Below, in pieces: positions 1 through 10,995 of a stretch of 64,000 nt of DNA. The notes under the pieces were generated by a model. It was not told the origin of the DNA. It did no database searches and saw only the letters and a program-made list of their open reading frames with translations. The position numbers and the translations under genes are program-made. Source of the DNA: Eutreptiella sp. 'Long Island Sound 2002' (taxonomy: Eukaryota; Euglenozoa; Euglenophyceae; Eutreptiales; Eutreptiaceae); assembly GCA_964036045.1 (NCBI GenBank), contig OZ038384.1:26641771-26705770 (forward strand), read 5' to 3'. The first letter of the stretch is position 1. Each line of letters opens with the position of its first letter.

Positions 1-232
1 TCTCCGGGTGCCGTCGTAACGTGTAGGAGTAGAAAAACCCTAGGAAGGGGGGGCTCCTAGGCCATCATTCCTTGGCTGCACCCCAGACGCGAATTTTCGG
101 CCCTTTTCTATTCTTGCACGATTTGATGCCTTTCTTTTCAATGGTCATGTATGATGTGTGTTTGTATTGTAATGTAACAGATTTGAAGCTCATGATTTTT
201 TTTTGTGAGTCCCGGCATCTTTATTACCGAAT

Positions 233-1275
233 TTGTTTATTGATTGGAGGCATGTTAATCGCACTCATTGCTGTGAGGTCCCCACAGACTTTCAATCCTG
301 CGGTGTTCCAGCTGTAGAGCACTTGATGAAAAATGTTGCGAACGGTGGATTTGCTAGGTTACTTGGCGTTTGGGCAGTGACCCGGCGATGTAATAGACGG
401 ACTTCGAAGAATCTTACGCGGTTGCTATTTCCTCATGGTGTCCGAAAGAAGCCCCGTTGGTACACTGCTGTGTCAAATCCATTGGTTTGCCTTTGGAGAT
501 TACTGCAAAAAAATGCTGCTCCCCAAAGTAAGTCTCCAGATGCAACCATGGCAATCCCTTTGAGCCCGGAGACACGCGGATTGTTGGCTCTAGGAATGGC
601 GGACACAGCCATGACCACACGGCTTTGGCGATGCATGCAGAAACACCAGATATGCTTTTGGTATAACAACTGGGTGAAAAAGAAACTTTGGGGTTGATCC
701 GCTGCATCCCGATCATTCCATTAATTGCACAGTTGTTGCTATCTTGCATGTACCGATATTACCACCGTTTCCGGGTCATTGTTCAGTGATGGATGCTGTT
801 CAAACCATCGGAGCACAAGTGGAAGCTTTGCACGCACATCATGGAGATCTCTTTTGGCGCGTTGGTGCCTTACCGGGTATCATTCAGCGGACGTTTCTCA
901 AAGTACCTGTGGACATTGTACGTCAAAAGGTTCTTTGATTTCGCTTGCAACCCATGATGCTCTCTGAGCTGCATTGTGGGACCAAATTAGATCATTCGAA
1001 ATTTGTGAACATGATTCGTTACTTGCAGCAAACCACTTGACATGATTTGCCACCCTATGTGGATATGCCGATTCATTATGAGTTTCTCAAGTACCCGCAT
1101 CGGCAGAGCTATACACCATGGTACTTCCATCCGCACTGAGCGAGTCTACCCCTCAATTATGGAGTTGGGCACCACTACAAACATATGATTGCATTGTTGT
1201 ACCGGTTCTTTGTGCCGATCATCTCCTTGGTTGACAAAATTCGAACGGGTGGGGGATCAAGTACTTAGGCGTCAC
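233..1275 (+). pseudogene. famA copy 1, degenerate and truncated
   Basis: I do not recognise this family. The frame 233-697 carries an N-terminal basic stretch (VTRRCNRRTSKN) that matches the N-terminal exons of copies 2 and 3 (LRKNRRTRHS, LRHNRKTRRN). It continues into ICFWYNNW, which corresponds to ITLWFDNY in copy 3. After stops and a frame change, 690-1045 matches the family again (DHSINCTVVAILH, then PMMLSELHCGT). At 1190-1260 the segment YRFFVPIISLVDKI matches YKALAPIIKFLEQG of copy 3. The end of the gene is missing. Several stops and at least two frameshifts make it non-functional. The recurring [IL].[LF]W[FY][DN]N box could be the first acidic site of an RNase-H-fold transposase, but that is inference only. 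Confidence 0.6.
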
Positions 1276-1296
1276 AAGTTGCCCACCCTCTAGGAC
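1257..1296 (-). pseudogene. Short antisense piece of famA
   Basis: The reverse complement of this stretch resembles 26,562-26,597, where the sense strand of famA copy 4 encodes GEGWATSDA. In direct orientation it matches 55,970-56,005 of the antisense copy. It is joined directly to the sense part of famA copy 1, so a small piece has been flipped here. The similarity is short (about 30 matching bases), so confidence is moderate. Confidence 0.4.
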
Positions 1297-1467
1297 CCTG
1301 TATACGCGCGATGTGAGAATATTCAACATTTCTACTTTAAGTATGCTATTTGACATATGTGACCAATGTTGTTGGCAACGCTGTGTGACACCCATTGAAA
1401 TACGTGTTGATATGTTAGCCTTGTGTATCCACTTCTTTTAGTGTGTTGTATTTGACGATTTTCTGCA

Positions 1468-1771
1468 GCTGGCAGAAAATGAGGCCAGCTTTTGGGTAAC
1501 ACTGCAAACAACTATGTGTATATGCAGCTTTTGACCCTTTTGGCCGAAATTTTGGGCGGCTTTTTGGTTTCTCAGTGAACAGGTACAATTATTTTCATTT
1601 TTCTTCGGGTTGGCTGAAATTTCGGCCAAGTTTTTTGTCTGCTCACTCTTCAAGCACCCATATTCCGGTTTTTGGTCGGTCTGGCCAAAATTTCGGCCAG
1701 CTTTTCCTCCATTTGTACATAGAAGCAATTGTTTCCCATTCTAACACACCTGGCCGAAATTTCGGCGAGCT
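1468..1771. repeat. Array of five ~70-bp-spaced palindromes (core CGAAATTTCG)
   Basis: Five copies of a 21-bp palindrome containing GGCCGAAATTTCGGCC are centred near 1478, 1549, 1619, 1690 and 1759. The intervals are 71, 70, 71 and 69 bp. The first copy is the most decayed. The roughly 49 bp between copies look unrelated, so this is an interspersed array and not a simple tandem repeat. It lies after famA copy 1 and before famA copy 2. The arms here are of the GGCC/GGCC type, usually followed by AGCTT. Confidence 0.85.
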
Positions 1772-1872
1772 TGCAATGGTCATTGTTGATGAGTTGGACA
1801 GTATGGGTCCAGCAAAGCCTTAAGGGCTAATAATATACGCAGACCCTTGCGCTGAATTGGTGTCAAAACCTG

Positions 1873-1990
1873 CTACCTACTCAGCAGGGCAGTTACACGC
1901 TCATCTAGTGTGCCTCTATTGGACGATGTTGTTAGCATGAGTCTAAGCAAGGTCTTCTCCATATGGATGGCCTCGACCTTGTGACTACAG
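1873..1990 (-). pseudogene. Antisense internal fragment of famA
   Basis: On the minus strand this encodes KVEAIHMEKTLLRLML followed by a segment ending ALLSR. This matches VKQCHIEKTIVGLFL of copy 3 and VKYIHMERTMFVLCL of copy 4. Copy 2, which starts just downstream on the plus strand, lacks exactly this segment in its proper place. The fragment ends about 40 bp before the N-terminal exon of copy 2. Confidence 0.6.
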
Positions 1991-2029
1991 CTTACACTCC
2001 TGCAGAACTGTTTTCTTGTCTCCGCATTA

Positions 2030-4034
2030 ATGTCTTCTGCTGCTACTGTAAATGTCGTACATGCTGCAGTTACTAGTGCTTTTGCTACTACAGCCAAAGG
2101 GCTGTTGCGAAATGCATTACGTCGCGGGACTCTTCAAAAGCTTTTGCAATTCTGCCTCATGTTGCGGAAGAATCGCAGGACCCGGCACTCGATGACACAG
2201 TTGAAGGCAGCCGCCACCGAGAAGAGCCCCCACGATAGTACTTGACATTTTTGTCACAGTTCCATGCCCTATACTACCTTCTGCGTCGTATGGCCCTCCC
2301 ATACTCTAAATGTGGGGCTAGTTACAAATGGGGTATTATGGCCTGCCGCCAACGCCGTAAGGTATGAGTCCTTGGTCAGTGTAACAGTAAGCAGGAGTCC
2401 ATTCACCATTGTGCTGGACTAGCAGCACACAACTTGTGGAATACCATGCACCGCAAGCAAGTTTGTATATGGTTTGATGACGTGAGGTGTTACAGGTCGG
2501 GAGCTGATCCCCATTCACCCCACTTAACCCTAAACTGTACAGCTGTTGCTGCTTTGCACACTACTGCCCTACCTGCATACCCGGGTCTGCCGGAGCTGGC
2601 CGAAGTTGAGGTCAGGGTACCAAAGGTTGCAGATGACCTCTTTCGGTCACATAGAGCATTGTTTGATCATATTGATGTTGCCAACCAAGGAATTCAACCA
2701 GTTTGCGTTCGTGCTCCTTTAGGTATTGCCAGAAAAAATGTTCGTTCCCTCAACTGGAGACCCTTTTTCCTGTCTCAGCTCCGCTCTGGCACACACAAAG
2801 AGCTTATGCAACGCGTGGTTGATTTGTGATGTGTGCAACACTGCACCAGGCACTGTGTTCCGCTGCTTGTGGACATGAAAATACAGTTTGCCCTACTTAA
2901 GCTGTGTTATTGTGTGTTCCGTGGCATGTACCGCAACACCTGTTGGGTTTTCCTTTGGTATACGGTGTGTGGCATAGCTGTAAGTACTGCGTTGAATTGA
3001 TCTACACGGCCTTCATACCGTACATTAAGTTTTTGGAACAGGGGACTAGCCTTCAAGTTGGGTCTATCAGCTGCTTTCATTATTGGGCCTTTGGTGCGTG
3101 AGTGCAACTGCGAGGGCCGGGGGCAAGGTTCCGGGATTGTTGCTAAGCAGGCGCTTGAGATGTCCCTACTGCTCATGCTGAACATCCTAAAGCCTGAGTA
3201 GTAGTTAGCCACGGAGTACGCGAAAACCACTGCTGTTGCTGTTTTGTTTTGGAGTCAGTGGCATTTCTCCTCCCTAGGGTGTATCCATGCTGAGGAGCTG
3301 GGCGAGGCACTTCCAAGTCGGTTCTCAGCCCATTGTCGTCGCAACACTACCTGTACCAGTGTCCAACAGTCGTGTGATTTGTTTCTGACACTTCCCCCTG
3401 TGCAACCGGGAGAGAAAGTTTTGCGTGGTGTGCTGACTGAGAGATGTGTGGCACTGTTCTCTGCCAATCTGAAACAATTCATCTTGATAGCCCATACACA
3501 GAGCATGCCCATATGTGTTCCCGTTCCGGACTTTAAAGTTGAGGTGAGAAGACTCGATGCAGCTGAGCATCTTTCTTTTTCCTGGTACCATGTCTAGGAC
3601 ACGAATCACCACACATGGGTTAAAAGAGGTTTTGTTGCATGCAATGAAAAATTTGGTTGCGCGTACCAGGGTTCCTGAGGGTGTTGAGGATATTTTTACA
3701 GACAAATGCACCCTCTCGCACTGTTGCCCAGCAAGGGGTATTGTGTACTGCGCATGCTTCAATCCGCGCTGCCAAACGTGCACCGTTTGCTACTCCTGGT
3801 GCTGCTCTTGGTGGGATTGCCTTGCCCGGAAAGCCACCGCTGCAGCCCCGAGGCAGAGCCCCCCCAGTAACCCCCCCTGTCCAACCTCGGGTAGTGTAGG
3901 CCCCTGCCCCTGATGATTCCATTGCCATTGACTCTTGTGATCGCGACCGGGAGATTGATTGTGATGCAGACAGCATTGCCTTCTTTGAAGCCCTAGAGGA
4001 GGCAGAACACATCGGTGTGGATACCCAAGACTAG
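2030..4034 (+). pseudogene. famA copy 2, near full length but frameshifted
   Basis: The family is unrecognised. The N-terminal exon-like stretch 2030-2245 is basic (LRKNRRTRHS). The 2434-2829 frame holds the core (VCIWFDDVRCY, LNCTAVAALH, SLNWRPFFLSQL) and is colinear with copy 3. At 2940-3060 it reads LLYGVWHS and FIPYIKFLEQG. An internal segment of roughly 65-75 codons present in copies 3 and 4 is absent, and the sequence passes straight to GPLVRECNCEG. At 3244-3597 it holds QQSCDLFLTLPP and VLTERCVALF, then NLVARTRVPEGVEDIF at 3640-3695. A Pro-rich stretch and an acidic tail ending HIGVDTQD stop at 4032-4034. Several frameshifts and stops are needed to read it through. Confidence 0.65.
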
Positions 4035-4132
4035 GACTAATTTCTGTTTGCAGCTGTGTTTGTCACTGTGGTATGGGTTCTGCCAGGCATTTCCAGTAAT
4101 TTTGGTGTGTCTATTCTCTGTTTTGTGTTTTT

Positions 4133-4293
4133 TTGGCCGAAATTTGGGCTAGAGATGTTGTTTGGTCATATGGCTACCTCCGGGACACAAATGGCATAAA
4201 GTTCTGGATGAAATTTTAGACAGCCTCCCGGAATGGTATTTCTCCACAGTGGTTTAACATGCAGAGCAGTGCATGCCAAAATTTTTGCCGGGT
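4133..4293. repeat. Three ~70-bp-spaced palindromes after famA copy 2
   Basis: Degenerate copies of the CGAAATTTCG-core palindrome are centred near 4142, 4213 and 4281 (intervals 71 and 68 bp). The first lies about 100 bp after the famA stop codon. The second keeps the outer CTGG...CAGC and the GAAATTT core but has lost the middle of the arms. Confidence 0.65.
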
Positions 4294-4613
4294 ATGCGAT
4301 TTTCTTGTCAGGCAGTCCATTTTGGTCCTTTTTTGGTTGTTCTGCGCTTGTTATTTGCTATTTTGGAACTATCCCCTTCATGAAATGTTGCCATCTAGCA
4401 TCTTATTCTATCGTAGGCCACGCTAATTACCCGCCCCATACGACCCAAACATGTGCACTTTGTCGCCTTTTTTGTGTCTTGTTTTTGTGTCTATCTTTTC
4501 CATGTATCCCGTGTATCGTAATAGGTGGTGAAGAATGATTATACATTTATTGCGTGTCCTATGCATACACACTTTGACACTCAAAATCACCGTCTCTATG
4601 GCAATATTCCGAG

Positions 4614-4892
4614 GCCTGGGCGAAATTTCCCCCAGCCCCCTTGGATAGCAAAAAAGGTATACACATTTTGATGTCTTGCTGACCTGGGGCGAAATTCGCC
4701 CCAGCCCCGCCTCTTCTGCAGAATGTATAGGTCAAAAACACCAATCAGTGATCGTGGGCGAAATTTCTTCCAGCCCCCCTCCTGTTGTTTCTTTGCTTGT
4801 CCTCTGCCTGATATGTTGCCCTTTGCTTCACTGTCACTTAGGCCCACCAGTCGATAAAGTTGAATTTGGGCGAAATTTCTTCCAGCTTGCCT
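4614..4892. repeat. Palindrome array with GGGC/GCCC-type arms, upstream of famA copy 3
   Basis: Copies are centred near 4625, 4694, 4763 and 4875 (intervals 69, 69 and 112 bp). The arms are GGGC on the left, with GCCC or degenerate CCCC/TTCC on the right, unlike the GGCC type at 1.5 kb. The copy at 4684-4704 is the clearest (CTGGGGCGAA...TTCGCCCCAG, one extra base at the centre). The array ends about 90 bp before the first famA copy 3 coding stretch. Confidence 0.8.
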
Positions 4893-6520
4893 TTACACCC
4901 TTGCACCTATGGGGTGGTACCTGCGTTGGGTTCTGTTCACTGACTCTTAGGGCTGCTTCTGCCAATGTGGCTGTGAGACATGATTGATGTGCCCTTTCTT
5001 AAAACAGCCGTGGGGGGTACTCGCGTTCCCCCCCTGAAGGCTGTGATTCCGGTGGCATTGAACAAAGGCAGGACACTCCCACTGCTGCAGATGGCACTCG
5101 ATTTGCGTCACAATAGAAAGACTAGACGTAATGTTGGGCATGTGCGGGCTGCCTGGGGATCTATTCGTCCACCAAGACGGTTGTCCTGCAGAAGCAAGTT
5201 TTCTAACTGTATAACATTGTGCGAGTGCGGACATATCCCCCTGCTGAGAGAGCCGCTGGAGCCTCATATCCCGGTACAATGACCCAGTCCATCCGCCGTA
5301 CGCGGGCAATGGCGGGAGAATGCACTATCAATGCTCCTACTATCTCGGCCCAGGCCACTGTTCAAGCTTCATACCTATGGGATTCATTTCACAGGCAGCA
5401 AATCACACTGTGGTTTGATAACTACTGTCGCTACATCAATGGCGTGGACCCCCGTAGCCCTGATAAGACTTTGAATGTGTCTGCTGTCGGTGTGTTGCAC
5501 AGTACTAAGCTGCCCCAGTACTACGGTTTGCCCGGTTTGGATGATGTTGCACCACGCATACCCGGGGCTGTTGACTACCTTGTGCGCTGTGTTGGGTTGC
5601 TGTTGCAAAGAAATATAGTGCCAGATGGGCCTATTTTGCGGACCTGGGTTCGTGCACCTCGGGACTACGCTCGCAATGATGTGACATCCCTCAACCGAAG
5701 GCCCTTCATGTTATTACACCTGAAATGCGGAAGTCATGTTGAGTTATTGGAGTTTTTCAGGGGGCTAGAATGCTTGCAGGTGAAGACGAGAATGAGTGTG
5801 CCATTTTTGATTGACATGAAGATCTTTTACACACTCCAGAAAATGTCGTTTGGAGCAAGCAATGCCCCCTGGCACGTAGACCATTTTCTGTCAGGACACA
5901 CGTTGCTTTATGGTGTTCGGCACCCATATAAGTAATCGGTGGAAATGACCTACAAGGCATTGGCCCCTATCATCAAATTTCTTGAGCAAGGTTGGGACCT
6001 GAAGGCAGCAGCTGTGGTGCCCATAGATGTCAAACAATGTCACATAGAAAAAACCATTGTTGGTTTGTTCCTAGCTACAGTTGCTAACAAAGCACGGCTT
6101 GAGAGTACCACCAAGGTCCTTATGAGTAATCTTGCTGGGTTGTCTTATGCTCAAAGACGGGGTCTGATATGCCTGTTAGCCCTGAAGGCCCTGTGCTATT
6201 TGTATTTTCTAGCACTTCCGGCACTAGGGGTTCTTGTGCGTGAATGTAGCTGGAAGGGTCGCTCTCTGCATTCCAGTGCTGCTGCAAAAGAATTTATTGG
6301 AATGAGTGCTGTCTTGATGATGAATATCATACCCAGGGGGAGGGCGGGGAAAAAATTCACCCCGGTAGGCGAAATTTCAACCCAGTAGGGGGGGGACAAG
6401 TGTCGCGGTTGAAAAAAAAAACACCCAAAGTTGAAAAAGTTCCCGGTGGGGTCGGGTGTTTTTGGGGACCGCTGTTTGGGGTTGAAAAACTGCATGGCGC
6501 ATAGTTAATCGCCCCCGAGT

Positions 6521-6670
6521 GATTGCGGCATTGCAGGTCCTGGTGGACGGTTCATTAAACAGGGTAACTCTCCCTAAGCTTGGAAGCCTAGAGCTGCCAA
6601 TGCAGCTATGCCGCAATCCAGAGATCCCCTGCGTGGGCAGTACGCTATTCTTTTTTATGGCGTACTGCCC
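6521..6670. repeat. Inverted repeats and a strong hairpin
   Basis: GGGCAGTACGC at 6635-6645 pairs perfectly with 6660-6670 around a 14-base T-rich loop. Just upstream, GATTGCGGCA at 6521-6530 pairs with 6609-6618. No gene frame is supported here. These may be the ends of a small non-autonomous element. Confidence 0.6.
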
Positions 6671-6959
6671 AAACAGGGGCCCCTGAGGGCGCCGTCCACA
6701 CTTGTGCGGCTTGCTCATACGTTGTTCGTCCGTTCGGAAGTGGGTCTGAGTGGGTCAGGGACTGATTCTAGTTTCACGTGTGCAAAATAGTTGCTTGTGC
6801 TGATTCGTGCTTTGCTGGAGTGTGACCGGGTTATATGGTTGTACCCATGGCCTGTGGGACCTCCGGGACATTGCGACCTCCCCTCCTCCCCGTTTTTGTT
6901 GCAAATACAATACAATCTTCCCTTTCCTCACAACGGCTGATATGCGTGCATCTCCCCCC

Positions 6960-8449
6960 TTGGCTCCCATCGGCGTTGCCGCAGGATGGCGCTACGGCGA
7001 CATGCCGACAAAGAAGTGTTAGTGCCCATGTGGCAAGGTCCTGTCCATTGGTGGGGTGTGGGCGCCCCCTGGGAACGAACACCCACCCTCTGCTCCCAGT
7101 GTGGCCAACAACACGGAGCATCAGTGCAGTCAAGACCCGCCTGGAGCGACTTCTGGGACCCGTGGCGCAAGAGCTAGACTGATTGGGCCCCGTACACGTA
7201 CCAATGGCAGCAAACGGCTAACAACCAAGAACTATGGCTCTGCGCCACACTGCTCGTACCACTATCCCTCATCGACGCTATACCCACTACAGAACGACAT
7301 AAACTGCGGACAGAGGTGGGCCTGTTCCAGTTTCGCATGATGCAGTCCGTCCAAACACTAAGACGAAAGTACGCCGACCCTACACCACAACAACCACCGT
7401 CGCCCCTGTGGCTCACCAAATACGTCGCCCGGGCACGCCGCGTCAAACGCCACAAAACCTACGGAACCACGTTGGGGCGCCCATGTGGTGCGGCGCGAAA
7501 CGCAAACGTAAGGCCGAGGTCGCAACGGCGGAGCCCATTGACCCCGACCAATGGTTACATGATGCGCGCAACGCAGGTGACAGTGAGGCAGTGGCACGGT
7601 TCGCCACACGGGCAACTAACACAGCACAAGACGACCACACCAAGAAACATCAGCGTCTCAACGTTGACGCACAGCGATGGGAACAGTACAGGAAGACAAC
7701 AGACAGGTTGGCACACGAACACACACAGCAAACACGTGACATATACCACCAAGCACACGTAGCGGCGGTGGCGAGGCAACACCTGCGCACCCTGCACATG
7801 TGCTACACCAACACACTGACGGCGAAAACAGACTAACACAGGCTCGTCACCAAACGAGTCAACGAACGGATACAAGCGCAACAACTGCAGGACACACACG
7901 TACACCTGTGCCAAATACCTAGGCAATGGTATGAACAAGCAAAGTATGACACCAAGATATGGTATGCTGATGCAAAAATGCTGCTGATGATCAACGACCG
8001 ATACTGGAGGCTGAGTGCTGGCACTGAGAAGCTACTTGACCTGCACCAACGACAAGCAACCTACATGTGGCGGCAGCAGACACACCTGACAACCATGGCA
8101 CAGTGCTACCACGGCGCCTGCAAACACAAGACAACACAATACTGGCAAACAACCCGACCAGCCCGACAGACAATATACCTGATACGGAAGCGGCCGCGGG
8201 AACATTGGGACCCCACCTTGTGGGAAGTCCCGTTGCGACCGCTCCCAAAACGCCACAAAACGCACTGGGACCCAAACGAGTGGGAAATACCAATGACATG
8301 ACCACACCAACCTCAATGGGAAACCATGGGGGTACAGTCACGAGCTGCAGCCCGTATGCACACCCTGGCATTGCCGAAATCTGTATCTTACATCGAACTT
8401 GGCCCATAGTGGCCCCTCCTCCTTTATGGACTGGCCTTTTTGATAAAAA
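6960..8449 (+). mobile_element. LINE-A, 5'-truncated copy (C-terminal part)
   Basis: This copy is colinear with 60,040-61,736. Shared protein stretches include WGVGAPWERTPTLCSQCGQQ, DAIPTTERHKLRTEVGLFQF and PPSPLWLTKYVA. It holds the cysteine/histidine knuckle (CSQC...H) and the long basic C-terminal region of the LINE protein, spread over several frames by indels. RT and RNase H are absent. The 3' end has the same tail as the longer copy (ATTTGATAAAAAAAA type, here TTTTGATAAAAAAAA at 8438-8452). 5' truncation with an A-rich 3' tail fits target-primed reverse transcription. Confidence 0.75.
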
Positions 8450-8783
8450 AAAATGGCAAGGTGCTGCCCATTGTGCAGAACCCAGAGAGCAAAGCATCCC
8501 CTGCTCGGGTACCCATTCACAAGCGTTGTGCGTGCGAGTACCGAGTGCGACGCAGTGCCGAAGGGTGCAATTCCCTTCTACGCTTTTGCACATTGAGCCG
8601 GGGCCGTAGTCTTTTCTCTTTAAGAGAGCGATGGTGTCAAAAGATCAATGTGCTCCTGCACATATACATGTGAACAATCCATCTGACAGTTGGTGCTGTT
8701 GTGCTTGGAACCCGGTGCTCCGTGAGTCGGCCCCAGGATTGGGGGCATGTGATTGGCCACGCCCGGCCATGGTAGCCGGGGCA

Positions 8784-8906
8784 GCCTCCACAAAAATTCT
8801 GTGGAGGCAGCGGAGCAAGGGGAGTGGGGTGGGGTTGCGGGGGCCAAGGGTGGGGGGGGGCGCAACGGGGGGGGGGCTCAGGGGGGGGGGGTCCGTGGGC
8901 CCAGTG
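8784..8906. repeat. Hairpin followed by G-rich tract
   Basis: GCCTCCACA at 8784-8792 pairs with TGTGGAGGC at 8800-8808 (loop 7). From 8818 to 8906 there are many G runs of 3-10 bases, which could form G-quadruplexes on the plus strand. No coding frame is supported. Confidence 0.5.
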
Positions 8907-9923
8907 GGGCCAATTGGGAGTTGGGGTAGAAAAGGTCCCCTTCGGGGAGAAATTTTTGTACACCGGTTTGGGGGGGGACAAGTGTCGCAGTTGAAAAAAA
9001 AATTTCGCCTCCTGCCGGAATTTGTCCTCCGCCCTCCGCCTGATCATACCTTCTCAACACTGGCTGAGCACTGAATACCTGCGTACCAATACTCTAGCAC
9101 TGCTTTTCTAGTCCGACTGGCACAGCCGGGCACTTGGTTGCCTGTTTTGTGAAGAGTACGGCGAAGCAATGCTTAGTCGCCTACTCATGAGGTCGAAGGA
9201 GGTTGGTAATGCCTAGTCAGTGCAGCAGACAACTGATATTCTTTTAACTCTCCCCCCCCACACTTCCAGGAGAGAAAAAATGCCAGGGTGTCCTGACGCA
9301 GAAGTCTGTGGACAAGTACACAAAGCACGTGCGCTTGTTCATTCAAAACATATCACATGCCTAGTTTCCCATTGCTGTTCTGGAAGAGGATGAGTATGTG
9401 GTCAAACGTCTTGATGCAACCCCCCACATGCACTTTCCCGGAGTGTTGTTGCGTACAAGGGTTCCAGAGCAGTAATTTTTGTGCCTTGTTCGGCATAGGC
9501 TACGGTGTCTGATTGCAAAGACTAAAATACCCAATGGTGTGGAGGACTTTCTGAGTGCATACAGTCAAAAACGCTCCAACGTTGATCAGAGGCAGCGAAG
9601 TGCGCAATACGAGAGTATCAACACAGCCGATGGTAATGCTCCAAAACCAGCCGCCAAACCCCCAGCCCGCGGTGTGCCGGTGGTAGTCCCCCCAGCCCCC
9701 CCCCCCTCCCCAGAGACCCCCCCCCCAAAACCCCCTGCCCTACACCCCATGCCTGATGCTATACCGCTGGTAGATGATTTTAGTTATGTTGACAGTGCGA
9801 GTGAGGGCCCACGAGAGGTGCGTAGTGACTCGTCCCTCGAAATGCTTGATGAGGAAGAGGAGTTGGGACGGAGTACACAGGGTTGCGATTGATTTGACTG
9901 TGTCATATGCTATTGTGCTTCCA

Positions 9924-10016
9924 GCTGGGCGAAGTTTTCCCGATGCGCCCGATTTTCATGATTTTCAGCCTGGTATTATTTGAAACTGCCAGACCTGGGC
10001 GAAATCTCGCCCAGCT
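9924..10016. repeat. Palindrome pair between famA and famB
   Basis: Two copies of the CGAAATTTCG-core palindrome are centred at 9934 and 10,004, exactly 70 bp apart. The second is nearly perfect: CTGGGCGAAA then TCTCGCCCAG. The first begins about 35 bp after the famA stop codon. The arms are of the GGGC/GCCC type. Confidence 0.85.
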
Positions 10017-10192
10017 TTCCAGTCAACATGAATTTCATAGCCTTCGGCACTGTGTCATCCCTGTTGTACGGCAGTTTCTGTTTCTGAACCTGGTTTCTCC
10101 GAATTTCATCTAAGTTGGCTAATACTTTGTCTGAGCACCCAGATATCCTCATGTCTACACTCTGCATCTGATGTTTTTTTACCTTTCAAGCG

Positions 10193-10603
10193 ATGTCTTC
10201 TATGGAGGTGTCTCAAAATGTTCGTACACAGCCCGAAAACCTGGCCAATGATGAAGAGCATCTTAGTGGAAGTGAGGGAACCGCTGCTGCGGACGCCCCC
10301 GCACCAGAACCACAGCCCAAACCAGCCGCCAAACCGAAGCCAAAGCCAAAACCCAAAGGAAAAGCAGAAGTCAATCTGGCACATTACCTCACCTCCACAA
10401 AACGCATTCGTGTGCGATGGGAGCATAGGGAACGCTCTGAAGGACAGGTTCGTGGGCTGAACCCCGACCGAATCCAAGCCCGCTATGACCATTTATTAAG
10501 GGCACCGCCACCTGATTGTATTGACGATTTACTGCTGGTACCTGGCGTGCGTATGGTCTTCCCTGTCCTGTCCCGATTGTACTTGATCTTCACTGCCCTT
10601 TGA
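10193..10603 (+). CDS. famB copy 1, small basic protein of unknown function
   Basis: This is an intact 136-codon frame starting at ATG 10,193. The first half is low complexity: an acidic stretch (residues 20-32), then a Pro/Lys run (PKPAAKPKPKPKPKGK, about residues 43-58). The second half is the conserved part: RIRVRW, a spacer, then RIQARYDHLLRAPPPDCIDDLLL. The same motif occurs at 23.4 kb (RVQRCYDDLKAAPPVDYIQDLL) and 28.5 kb (RVKRWFDDAAMVPPVNIIDGLL), each time just upstream of famC. A basic tail with a short helical module suggests DNA or protein binding, but I know no family for it. The reading frame is open, so it may be functional. Confidence 0.55.
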   Translation: MSSMEVSQNVRTQPENLANDEEHLSGSEGTAAADAPAPEPQPKPAAKPKPKPKPKGKAEVNLAHYLTSTKRIRVRWEHRERSEGQVRGLNPDRIQARYDHLLRAPPPDCIDDLLLVPGVRMVFPVLSRLYLIFTAL

Positions 10604-10995
10604 TTTTACTCCTTACTGGCTGTTACCTTTTGTACAGCTGGGTTTTGGTATGCCATTGGTGGTTAGCACATCTACACGGCTGCTATGCAACCCCTAGTGG
10701 CCCAAATTAAAGTCAATATGTTAATTTTTAATTTCTAATATATGAAGGCGTTAATATATTAATGTCGCAAATATTAAGAGGTTAAAGTCAAACTTTTGCG
10801 ATTGGGCCATTTGTACACTTTTTTTGATGCACACATGCGGACCTATAAGGGGTGTTACGTGGTATATTGTTGCACAACGGTATAGTAGAGAGGTCCCAAT
10901 GTTGTGTCGGCGGGCGTCTTGGACACCCCCCCTCCGGTTGCCCGCATCCCCCCCCCCCCTCCACACCACCATGTTCCCTTGTATAGCCCTTGTTA

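Larger units (their letters stand above)
6330..9060. mobile_element. Composite insertion inside famA copy 3
   Basis: famA coding homology is lost at about 6330 and resumes at about 9064 without missing protein sequence relative to copy 2. Near the two edges lies a direct repeat of about 33 bp (6386-6420 and 8969-9007) containing GGGGACAAGTGTCGC, one A/G difference, GTTG and a run of A. A palindrome copy (centre 6374) sits just inside the left edge. The insert holds hairpins (6635-6670 and 8784-8808), a 5'-truncated LINE (about 6960-8449) and a very G-rich stretch (8818-8906). Confidence 0.55.
4980..9892 (+). pseudogene. famA copy 3, split by a 2.7-kb insertion
   Basis: This is the best-preserved member. 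The N-terminal part is 4980-5190 (LRHNRKTRRN). The core is 5219-5935 (ITLWFDNYCRYINGV, LNVSAVGVLH, SLNRRPFMLLHL, VPFLIDMKIFY, LLYGVRHPYK). One in-frame TAA at 5933 interrupts HPYK/SVEMTY, and the frame then runs on to about 6330 (ALAPIIKFLEQGWD, HIEKTIVGLFL, VLVRECSWKG, VLMMNII). Homology stops there and resumes at about 9064 (STEYLRTN, LGCLFCEEYGEAM, QQTTDILLTLPP, AKTKIPNGVEDF), ending in a Pro-rich stretch and an acidic tail (MLDEEEELG, stop at 9892). Repeated acidic and aromatic boxes (WFDNY, LIDMKI, HPYK) could be transposase catalytic positions. This is inference; no family name is claimed. Confidence 0.65.

Noticed and set aside
1468-4892. CRISPR array (palindromic repeats with regular spacing)
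   Set aside because: The repeats are diverged full palindromes, arrays are short, the setting is clearly eukaryotic with spliced genes and LINEs, and no cas-like gene is present.
7555-8593. Minus-strand frames of 127-200 codons rich in Cys/Val/Leu
   Set aside because: They lie opposite the LINE-A C-terminal coding strand, and the same shadow appears opposite the second LINE-A copy at 60.3-61.8 kb.
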